A DNA stretch of 19,159 nt, from NCBI GenBank assembly GCA_948938605.1, contig CARAIG010000055.1:1-19159 (forward strand), read 5' to 3'. Both the position numbers and the translations under genes were made by a program. The notes beneath the pieces are model-generated. The model did not search any database. It was given only the letters and a program-made list of their open reading frames with translations, and was not told the DNA's origin. The stretch is from an uncultured Eubacteriales bacterium. Lineage in GTDB: Bacteria > Bacillota > Clostridia > Christensenellales > CAG-314. Shown piece by piece: positions 14,106 through 19,159 of this stretch (its first letter is position 1; each line of letters opens with the position of its first letter).

Positions 14106-14633
14106 TTATAAAATTTCGATGATTTGCAAGCGAATACCGTTGTCCGCAAAATACTGTTCCAAGAAAGACGCATTTTCGTTTCCGGTAGTCGCAAGCGTGA
14201 GTTGTGTTTTTCCGCTTAAAAACTTGACGGATATTTTCATTGTTGCACTGTTTACAATTTGCCCGTCTGTATTGTAAAAATCGAGATTGACAGTTGCATA
14301 TACCGAGCCTGCTTTTATATCGCAGTTGAGCAAAATATAATCGTTCAGCACGACGTTATACTTTTTGTTTTCTCCGTCGAAGTTGTCCGTTTTCAGCAAG
14401 TCTTTTTCAAAATAGTAGGTGTTCGTGTCGTCGTATAGGTCGTGATAGAAAACGACGCTCGTTGACGTGTACTTAAAACTTTCCTGTGAGAAACGGTTGC
14501 TTATGTCGATACTGCCGTTGACGTAACTTTCGGCTTTGATTTCCTTGTACAGTTGCAAGCCGCAGAATACGCCGGCAACGATAAGCGCGAAGGCGAGAAT
14601 ATACAAAATAACCAATCCTATGATTTTCTTCAT
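14106..14633 (-). CDS. Single-pass membrane protein, 175 aa, function unknown
   Basis: An N-terminal transmembrane segment at about 4-26 (VILYILAFALIVAGVF) follows two lysines; the remaining 145 residues are extracytoplasmic, rich in Tyr, Asp and Asn, with beta-type alternation (YATVNLDFYNTDGQIVNSATMKISVKF). No lipobox or sorting signal; no recognised family. The ATG overlaps the stop of the preceding 468-aa gene (ATGA), with GGGGGTGAT as ribosome binding site, so the two proteins are probably made together. It shares architecture with the 468-aa and 793-aa proteins and may form part of the same envelope or virion complex. Confidence 0.8.
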   Translation of the reverse strand: MKKIIGLVILYILAFALIVAGVFCGLQLYKEIKAESYVNGSIDISNRFSQESFKYTSTSVVFYHDLYDDTNTYYFEKDLLKTDNFDGENKKYNVVLNDYILLNCDIKAGSVYATVNLDFYNTDGQIVNSATMKISVKFLSGKTQLTLATTGNENASFLEQYFADNGIRLQIIEIL

Positions 14634-16036
14634 ACCATCACCCCCGTAAGTTCGCCGTCGAATGCGTTTTGCAGTCCGTCGAATGTGATTCCGCTTGATT
14701 TGTTAAGCGTTTGCAGGTTTGTACCGAACAGAGATTTTTCGAGCAAATAAAATGTCTGCGTTCCGCCACGAATGGTAAGCGTGTCGAGTTCCAAATTCTC
14801 AAAAGCGTTGTAATCCAAACCCACGATATTGATTTCCTTTTGCGTAAGATAGGTCGCGTTCAAATCGAGCGTGATATTGATTTTGGCTCTCGGTATTTCC
14901 GCGAACAGTTTTTTGGCGTCCATAGTCAGAGATACAAAATATCCGTCGTAAACTTCGCTGTAACGGTATGCGAAAATATCTTCACCCCGTAATTTGCTCG
15001 TAACGTCAAGATTGTAGGTCATGCGTTCCTGCCAATAGGAAGTGTCGATTTTATCTTCCGAAACGTCGTATTTCGAGTTATTGTCGATAATGCCGAACAT
15101 ACTTTGCGTGCTGTTGCGTGCGCCGTTCTCGTCGTAATGGAATTTGAGTACCGAATACGTCTTTATAATGTCCGTAACATCGTCCGTCTTGAACTTCTTT
15201 GTGTCGTAATCGTATTCCTTGATTGAGAACAGCGAACTTAAATCCACCGTAATGTAGTAATCGCCATAACCCGCGCTGTTGGTTTTTACCGCCTGCATAC
15301 ACGACTGAAACAAACTGCCGTAGGTGTAGTAGTAACGGTTGTAAATGTCGCCGACTTTCCAGCCGATACCGAAAATGTTGCGCAGATCTCCGACGTCGCG
15401 GTCGAAATACTTGTTGAGAGAAATGGCGAACGCTCGGTCGTCGATTTTAATAATAAATTCGGTCGTGCGTTTGAGTTCGGTTGCAATACTGCCGTTTTCG
15501 TTGGTAACGCCGTTCCAATTTATACCGTTGGTGTAATCGTAATAGTTGAAGGCTTTATCGACGTAACTGTTTACGATTTTCATAGCGTTGTCGTCCGTAC
15601 CGTAATAGCGGTCGTTATTCCCGAACGGATTTATAAACTTGACGCTTGTATTGCCGTCCCACACGTCGAGCGGCAACCCTTGATAATCGCCCAGATACTG
15701 CATACCCGTCGAGCGGTAGTCCGTAGATAAAAGGCTTGTCGTCGTAAAGTAATTCATTTTGAGTTCCTGCAACTGTATTCCGTTGCCCTTGTCGTTACTG
15801 TAATAATTGACTTCGAGAAAATAACGGTCTTTGAGTTCGTCTTTTTCTTCTTCCGTCAAATCGTCCGAGTTGAGTATGTCTTTTACGTCCAAGCCGACCT
15901 GATTGTCGATATTGTTTACGCCTATCGTCGTATCTTTCACGAAATAGTGATAATAGATAAACCCGATAATGACGCAAACGCTTATGACGCACAAGAACAC
16001 CACACAGCAATTTGCGATAGTTTTTAATACTTTCAT
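14630..16036 (-). CDS. Single-pass membrane protein, 468 aa, function unknown
   Basis: An N-terminal transmembrane segment at about 8-30 (VVFLCVISVCVIIGFIYYHYF) precedes a long extracytoplasmic region rich in Asp, Asn and Tyr. The region contains many short beta-prone stretches and almost no low complexity, which suggests one or more well-folded domains. No lipobox, LPXTG or known motif. AAGGAG about 10 bp upstream supports the start. It is the first large gene after the terminator that follows the 52-aa hydrophobic peptide, and it is translationally coupled to the 175-aa gene. By position it might be a minor virion or assembly protein, but this is only inferred from context. Confidence 0.8.
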   Translation of the reverse strand: MKVLKTIANCCVVFLCVISVCVIIGFIYYHYFVKDTTIGVNNIDNQVGLDVKDILNSDDLTEEEKDELKDRYFLEVNYYSNDKGNGIQLQELKMNYFTTTSLLSTDYRSTGMQYLGDYQGLPLDVWDGNTSVKFINPFGNNDRYYGTDDNAMKIVNSYVDKAFNYYDYTNGINWNGVTNENGSIATELKRTTEFIIKIDDRAFAISLNKYFDRDVGDLRNIFGIGWKVGDIYNRYYYTYGSLFQSCMQAVKTNSAGYGDYYITVDLSSLFSIKEYDYDTKKFKTDDVTDIIKTYSVLKFHYDENGARNSTQSMFGIIDNNSKYDVSEDKIDTSYWQERMTYNLDVTSKLRGEDIFAYRYSEVYDGYFVSLTMDAKKLFAEIPRAKINITLDLNATYLTQKEINIVGLDYNAFENLELDTLTIRGGTQTFYLLEKSLFGTNLQTLNKSSGITFDGLQNAFDGELTGVMV

Positions 16037-16072
16037 AAATCTTGCTCCTTATAGATTTTTGTTTCCGTAAAG

Positions 16073-16116
16073 GAAAAAGCACTAAACGAACTTGCGCCCG
16101 AGTAGTGCCTTTTTTG
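16073..16116. terminator. Bidirectional terminator between the coat-like peptide and the large membrane protein genes
   Basis: GCACTA (16079-16084) pairs with TAGTGC (16103-16108), and with one bulged base the stem extends through AAAAAG/CTTTTT to about 11 bp. On the minus strand TAGTGC is followed by TTTTTCC, on the plus strand by TTTTTT. It would let part of the minus-strand transcript end just after the 52-aa gene. Confidence 0.75.
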
Positions 16117-16119
16117 TCT

Positions 16120-16278
16120 TTACAATAGCCCGTTCCAGCCGAAGAAATTGAGTAGGTTTGCCAGCCACCGTAAGCCGCTGCTTATCCATTCAAAGACTTT
16201 TGCGAGAATAGTAAGCGGCCACGTTCCGACCAGCACTACCAATACAATGATGAGTAGGAGTAGAATCAATTTCTTCAT
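16120..16278 (-). CDS. 52-aa hydrophobic peptide: candidate major coat or minor capsid protein
   Basis: Too short for a usual ORF list. Reading from ATG 16278 to TAA at 16120-16122 gives 52 residues: MKK, a transmembrane stretch LILLLLIIVLVVLVG (about 4-18), then TWPLTILAKVFEWIS and an amphipathic, Trp-rich helix to the end (GLRWLANLLNFFGWNGLL). The gene lies 10 bp after the 119-aa gene; the ribosome site is weak. A terminator follows it, as after gene VIII of Ff phages. Size and single-helix plan fit filamentous phage coat proteins (about 50 residues mature), but there is no basic C-terminus. Alternatives are a minor tip protein, a holin or a Trp-rich leaderless bacteriocin-like peptide. Confidence 0.6.
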   Translation of the reverse strand: MKKLILLLLIIVLVVLVGTWPLTILAKVFEWISSGLRWLANLLNFFGWNGLL

Positions 16279-16288
16279 TGCCGAGCGG

Positions 16289-16648
16289 TTATCCCGTAAT
16301 CATTCCGAGAATGGTTTTGTCCGAACTGCGGAAGGGCTTGACGGGGCATTCCAGAACTTCGCCCGTTTCGGTATCCACCGAGCGCACGGCATACGAATTG
16401 CCTTTGACCGTCTTTTTCGTCTTTTCGTCCTTGATTTCATAGGGCTTCAAAACGAGTTCCGCCGTCATAGCATCCCCGAACACAATGTCGAGAATGGCAT
16501 AGCCGCCGACGTCGTGCGGTACGACCGTCGCTTTGACTTCCTTACCGCGCACCGTGCCTTTAACGACGTGGGAAAAGTAGGTGTTTCCGTCCTTTTCGTA
16601 GGTTTCGCGTTCCACGAGTACCTGATTGTTTTTGTTCTTGTTTGCCAT
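16289..16648 (-). CDS. Beta-rich 119-aa protein, candidate ssDNA-binding protein
   Basis: A soluble 119-residue protein starting at ATG 16648, with AAGGAGAATT upstream. The basic N-terminus (MANKNKNNQVLVERETYEK) precedes a series of alternating beta strands (YFSHVVKGTVRGKEVKATVVP, GYAILDIVFG, AELVLKPYEI, NSYAVRSVD). Length, beta content and place before the coat-like peptide are like the gene V type ssDNA-binding protein of filamentous phages, but no sequence motif proves this, and I do not recognise the family. It is within the minus-strand operon, about 25 bp after the basic 95-aa gene. Confidence 0.7.
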   Translation of the reverse strand: MANKNKNNQVLVERETYEKDGNTYFSHVVKGTVRGKEVKATVVPHDVGGYAILDIVFGDAMTAELVLKPYEIKDEKTKKTVKGNSYAVRSVDTETGEVLECPVKPFRSSDKTILGMITG

Positions 16649-16672
16649 AATGAAAATTCTCCTTGTTTTGAA

Positions 16673-16960
16673 TTAGGCGGCGTCGCCGTCTTTATTTTTC
16701 TTCTTGCCCTTGATACGGGAAAGACGTTTAGCTTCGGCTTTCGATTTGCCTTCCGAGAGTGCCTTCGTGTACTTGTACATTCCGGCGTGGTCGTTCTGAC
16801 ATTGCAGATAGCCGGAGCGCATACCTGCTTCGTAGTCCGTGAGCTGCTTGCCTTTTTTCTGTCCCCATTTATGGACTTTGACTTTGCGTTCTTCCGCATA
16901 GCCTTTGGCGCGTTTGCTCGGCACAGACCATTTCGTATTGTCGTATTTGGTTTTTGCCAT
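16673..16960 (-). CDS. Highly basic 95-aa protein
   Basis: 95 residues starting at ATG 16960 with TAAGGAGAAT about 8 bp upstream. The composition is dominated by Lys, Arg, Gly and Ala. The central part (LTDYEAGMRSGYLQCQNDHAG, about 41-61) is likely to be the folded helical portion, and the C-terminal (KRLSRIKGKKKNKDG) is a basic tail. No membrane segment. Likely DNA- or RNA-binding by charge alone. It opens the compact gene run leading to the 119-aa and 52-aa genes. Confidence 0.7.
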   Translation of the reverse strand: MAKTKYDNTKWSVPSKRAKGYAEERKVKVHKWGQKKGKQLTDYEAGMRSGYLQCQNDHAGMYKYTKALSEGKSKAEAKRLSRIKGKKKNKDGDAA

Positions 16961-17291
16961 TGACTGATTCTCCTTACTGAGATTTGATTGTTCGGGCGGA
17001 AATCGCTGTTGCGTTCGTCATCCGACGCTTTCCGTTCCGTCCGATATTAAGTTGTAATTTTTTACGCGGCGTCGCTAATATTGAAACATCACGTTTCGTG
17101 CGATTTGCGGTAGGCGGCCGCCTTTACTTTGCAATAACCGCACAATCGGTTTTGTTTTCTTGCTTCGTCCGAGTACAGTTGCATTATAGGGCAAACGGAT
17201 TTATTTTACGAGTAGGCGAAAAGTTACAAACGTGTTAGAAACTCATTACTTTTTTACGACTTTCAAATGACAAACGGCGTAGAAAAACGGC
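16961..17291 (-). promoter_or_regulatory. 330-bp gap with a minus-strand -10 box and palindromes
   Basis: No convincing gene. A perfect TATAAT on the minus strand (complement of 17183-17188) could drive the 16960-to-9535 gene block, though its -35 (TCGTAA with 17 bp spacing) is poor. A 12-bp palindrome AGGCGGCCGCCT lies at 17112-17123 and an AACCG/CGGTT hairpin at 17136-17151. A 31-codon frame with a CGYC pair (17089-17184) begins inside the -10 box without a ribosome site. A leader of about 215 nt before the first start codon is possible. Confidence 0.4.
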
Positions 17292-17323
17292 AAAAAAGAA
17301 AGCCCCGATTTCTCGGAACTTTC
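17292..17323 (-). terminator. Intrinsic terminator after the 82-aa gene
   Basis: On the minus strand GAAAG pairs with CTTTC (complement of 17319-17323 and 17298-17302), with an inner CCGA-GAAA-TCGG tetraloop hairpin, followed by TTTTTT (complement of 17292-17297). It separates the sigma-led genes from the virion-like genes. Confidence 0.8.
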
Positions 17324-17330
17324 GTTATGT

Positions 17331-17579
17331 TTATTCGATATACGTTCTTGCGTACATGGTGGTGGGTAGGCGTCTGCCGTCGATATTCTTACGGGCGGCA
17401 AAAGCCTTTTCGTAAATCTTGTCGCGCTTTTTCGTGCGGCGATAATAGGTGTCGAAACTGAATACAACGTTGTTGAATTCGTCGCTCAGTCTTACGCCGA
17501 TTACTTGCTTGACGATATAATCCCGTGTGCGATATACGTTGTTAGCGTCGTATAAAAAATCCCTGTCGTTATTTATCAT
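17331..17579 (-). CDS. Hypothetical 82-aa basic protein
   Basis: Starts at ATG 17579, overlapping the last 11 bp of the preceding 105-aa gene, with GGGGG about 8 bp upstream. Composition: basic, many Asp, Arg and Tyr (NDRDFLYDANNVYRTRDYIV at the start and YYRRTKKRDKIYEKAFAARK in the centre). No signal or membrane segment. Not recognised. Translational coupling suggests it works with the 105-aa protein. Confidence 0.65.
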   Translation of the reverse strand: MINNDRDFLYDANNVYRTRDYIVKQVIGVRLSDEFNNVVFSFDTYYRRTKKRDKIYEKAFAARKNIDGRRLPTTMYARTYIE

Positions 17580-17886
17580 TTCGATTGCCCCCGTTAAAGA
17601 ATTTCAGCAGATATTCGCAAAGCTGTTTGTTGAGTTGTTTGATATAATCGTTGCAAAAACCCCAATCTTCCGCGAGTGCGCATTGCGAATTGTTTTGCGT
17701 GTACAGCGAGATATACAAGTCGTACAGTCTTGCCGGCGCAGTCTTGATTGCCAAATTGTAACGGTTGACCTTATACGTTACCGCGCTTTCCACGACGCAT
17801 TTTGACGCCGCTTCAAAGTCTTTCCGCTTCGAGTAGTAGTACCGGATTTCTTTTAAGTCGTCCCGTACCTGTTGCATTGTTACCAT
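17569..17886 (-). CDS. Hypothetical 105-aa helical protein
   Basis: ATG 17886 is preceded by AAAGGAGTTAC. The protein is mainly helical: MQQVRDDLKEIRYYYSKRKDF at the start, then YNLAIKTAPARLYDLYISLYT and WGFCNDYIKQLNKQLCEYL. It resembles the small helical proteins found beside sigma-like genes in Gram-positive mobile elements and phages, but I do not assign a family. It follows the sigma region 4 gene and overlaps the 82-aa gene. Confidence 0.7.
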   Translation of the reverse strand: MVTMQQVRDDLKEIRYYYSKRKDFEAASKCVVESAVTYKVNRYNLAIKTAPARLYDLYISLYTQNNSQCALAEDWGFCNDYIKQLNKQLCEYLLKFFNGGNRNDK

Positions 17887-17954
17887 TTTCGTAACTCCTT
17901 TATAATGAGATAGAGCCGCAGCCCTTCACATAGAAGCCACGAGAAAAAGCAAAA

Positions 17955-18362
17955 TTAACGGTCTGATTCCAAACTTTTTTTCAAACGCGCTAAAATTCTT
18001 TCCAAACGATTATGTATAGCGACGGTAGATACGCCTTCACGCTCGGCAATTTCCTTTTGCGGTATGCACTCAAAATATACTTGTCGTAACAGTATCTGCT
18101 GTTCGGGCGATAGGGCGGCGATTGCTTTATGTAACTGTTCCGTCCGGAGACGTCGTTCGACCTGTTCAAAGATATTTACTTTCGGATCGGCGACGTCAAA
18201 CCCGTGTTCCATTGATTTGTCTAACGACTGATGCCGTCGCGTTTCTTTACGGTTGACAAGATATTCTCGGTGTTCCATTCCCGCATACTCAGCCGCAAAT
18301 TCTTCCGTAACTTCGATTTCTTCATAATGTCCGTCCGAAAAACGGTACAAAATAAATGCCAT
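17955..18362 (-). CDS. Sigma-70 region 4 family regulator
   Basis: A 135-residue DNA-binding protein of the sigma-70-like group common in Firmicutes conjugative transposons and prophages. The start (MAFILYRFSDGHYEEIEVTEEFA) and the central NRKETRRHQSLDKSMEHGFDVADP are typical of this group. The C-terminal 50 residues form region 4: LSPEQQILLRQVYFECIPQKEIAEREGVSTVAIHNRLERIL, with a clear helix-turn-helix (QKEIAEREGVSTVAIHNRLE). There is no region 2, so it is not a complete sigma factor and may act as an activator. Start chosen at ATG 18362 with AAAGGAG about 9 bp upstream. It leads the minus-strand block. Confidence 0.85.
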   Translation of the reverse strand: MAFILYRFSDGHYEEIEVTEEFAAEYAGMEHREYLVNRKETRRHQSLDKSMEHGFDVADPKVNIFEQVERRLRTEQLHKAIAALSPEQQILLRQVYFECIPQKEIAEREGVSTVAIHNRLERILARLKKSLESDR

Positions 18363-18380
18363 AGTCCAATGCTCCTTTCA

Positions 18381-18405
18381 GATTTGAATTTGTTTCGTTC
18401 AAATC
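18381..18405. promoter_or_regulatory. Inverted repeat upstream of the sigma-like gene
   Basis: GATTTGAA (18381-18388) and TTCAAATC (18398-18405) are exact inverted arms around a 9-nt spacer, directly before the ribosome binding site of the sigma-like gene. It may be an operator or a 5' leader hairpin. Confidence 0.5.
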
Positions 18406-18456
18406 CGACAGAGTAGGACTGCGGCAATACATATTGCGACTTTTTTTGCAAGTCAT

Positions 18457-18489
18457 AAAAAAAGCGTTCACGCTGGCTTGCGTGAACGC
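18457..18489 (-). terminator. Intrinsic terminator after the BspA-like gene
   Basis: GCGTTCACGC (18464-18473) pairs perfectly with GCGTGAACGC (18480-18489) around a 6-nt loop; on the minus strand it is followed by TTTTTTT (complement of 18457-18463). It isolates the sigma-led block from the upstream leucine-rich repeat gene. Confidence 0.85.
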
Positions 18490-18529
18490 CGTTAAATTAT
18501 TAAGTTGTGGTGCTTTTACGTTCGGCGGC

Positions 18530-19159
18530 TTATTTGTCTTCGCTTTTGGCTATATCGCCGTCCGTGCAATGTACGGTATAGTTGCCTGTTCTGTCATTCC
18601 AATAGCCGCCTTTTTCAATGGCTTTCCATTCTTCTTTTGTACCGTTAAATGTTATGCTTGTAAGGCTCCTGCAATCGTCGAACGCATTTCTGCCTATACT
18701 CGTTACGCTGTCAGGTATGATTATGCTCGTAAGACTACTGCAATATTTGAACGCCTCGGAGCCGATACTTGTAACGCTATTCGGTATGGTTATGCTCGTA
18801 AGACTACTGCAATCGTCGAACGCATTTCTGCCTATACTCGTTACGCTGTCAGGTATGGTTATGCTCGTAAGGCTCCTGCAATCGTCGAACGCATAGCTGC
18901 TTATACTCGTTACGCTGTCGGGTATAATTACGCTTGTAAGACTACTGCAACCGGAGAACGCAGAATAACCGATACTCGTTACGTTGTCGGGTATAATTAC
19001 GCTTGTAAGACTACTGCAACCGGAGAACGCAGAATAACCGATACTCGTTACGTTGTCTGGTATGGTTATGCTCGTAAGACTACTGCAACCGTAGAACGCA
19101 TAGCTGCTTATACTCGTTACGCTGTCGGGGATGGCTATGCTTGTAAGTTTACTGCAACC
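18530..19159 (-). CDS. BspA-type leucine-rich repeat protein (3' end; 5' off the window)
   Basis: Open to the window edge on the minus strand; 209 residues are visible. Seven repeats of 23 residues (69 bp) have the form GCSSLTSITIPDSVTSIGxxAF, typical of the BspA-like LRR_5 family of surface proteins in gut and oral bacteria. They end in a cap (NGTKEEWKAIEKGGYWN) and a short hydrophilic tail. There is no LPXTG or membrane segment at this end. The N-terminus with any signal peptide is beyond base 19159. 18920-18988 is repeated exactly as 18989-19057. Whether this gene belongs to the element or to the host cannot be told. Confidence 0.88.
   Translation of the reverse strand, partial: GCSKLTSIAIPDSVTSISSYAFYGCSSLTSITIPDNVTSIGYSAFSGCSSLTSVIIPDNVTSIGYSAFSGCSSLTSVIIPDSVTSISSYAFDDCRSLTSITIPDSVTSIGRNAFDDCSSLTSITIPNSVTSIGSEAFKYCSSLTSIIIPDSVTSIGRNAFDDCRSLTSITFNGTKEEWKAIEKGGYWNDRTGNYTVHCTDGDIAKSEDK
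18920..19057 (-). repeat. Exact 69-bp tandem duplication inside the leucine-rich repeats
   Basis: Bases 18920-18988 and 18989-19057 are identical. The unit length equals one 23-residue repeat, so the reading frame is kept. Neighbouring units have diverged, so this pair is the most recent duplication in view. Confidence 0.9.

Noticed and set aside
16148..16963. 271-codon plus-strand frame opposite the 52-aa, 119-aa and 95-aa genes
   Set aside because: It is antisense to three minus-strand genes with good starts and two with good ribosome sites, and its product is rich in Phe and Arg as expected of a shadow frame.
17112..17123. 12-bp GC-rich palindrome AGGCGGCCGCCT
   Set aside because: A single short palindrome with no T tract and no second copy; not enough to assign a function.
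17089..17184. 31-codon minus-strand frame with a CGYC pair and basic residues
   Set aside because: Its ATG lies inside the TATAAT box, there is no ribosome site, and no in-frame upstream start exists before a stop. The zinc-knuckle look is not enough to call a gene.
18649..19159. Regular repeats of about 69 bp that could look like a CRISPR array
   Set aside because: The repeats translate without interruption into leucine-rich repeats and have no variable spacers.

Overview
The window looks like chromosome from a low-to-medium GC Gram-positive gut-type bacterium (Clostridia-like). The support is strong AGGAGG-type ribosome binding sites, TTGACA/TATAAT promoters, a BspA-type leucine-rich repeat protein, and PcfJ/PcfK-type genes typical of Firmicutes mobile elements. 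Genus cannot be told from this sequence.

Region 1 (1-2650) is host-like: the 5' part of a zinc-type (MDR) dehydrogenase on the minus strand that lacks the usual catalytic zinc ligands, an UlaG-like metallo-beta-lactamase-fold hydrolase, a ZIP metal transporter, then a strong promoter driving a truncated tRNA-Thr fragment and an intact tRNA-Thr(GGT) with a terminator. The tRNA is a plausible integration site and foreign-looking DNA starts just after it.

Region 2 (2676-8800), plus strand, begins with about 465 bp of structured non-coding DNA: four GGTAGTCA repeats, a long imperfect inverted repeat, and overlapping terminator/pseudoknot stems. It continues as a closely packed operon: small unknown proteins, a sigma-like HTH protein, a J-domain protein, PcfK fused to a MutS domain I, PcfJ, and an N6-methyltransferase-like protein without a recognisable catalytic NPPY motif. 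This is accessory cargo of the kind found in conjugative elements, but no relaxase, coupling protein or integrase is in view.

Region 3 (8800-9535) holds a small AT-rich lipoprotein gene flanked by degenerate direct repeats, and two large DNA hairpins. One is T-shaped, with a perfect 17-bp stem and two inner hairpins. They lie where the plus- and minus-strand blocks converge, at the 3' end of a rolling-circle Rep gene.

Region 4 (9535-18362), minus strand, reads in transcription order as: sigma-70 region 4 protein, two small unknowns, a basic 95-aa protein, a beta-rich 119-aa protein, a 52-aa hydrophobic peptide missed by usual length cut-offs, a terminator, two large single-pass membrane proteins, a coiled-coil/InlB-repeat fibre-like protein, a Zot/pI-type ATPase, a small basic protein, and an HUH Rep. 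This is the logic of a filamentous (inovirus-like) phage: replication initiator, morphogenesis ATPase, small coat-like peptide and an exposed adsorption-type protein. I regard this as the main discovery candidate. The structural proteins do not resemble known inovirus proteins that I recognise, so the virion roles are inference.

Region 5 (18380-19159) has a terminator and the 3' end of a BspA-like leucine-rich repeat protein with an exact 69-bp tandem duplication.
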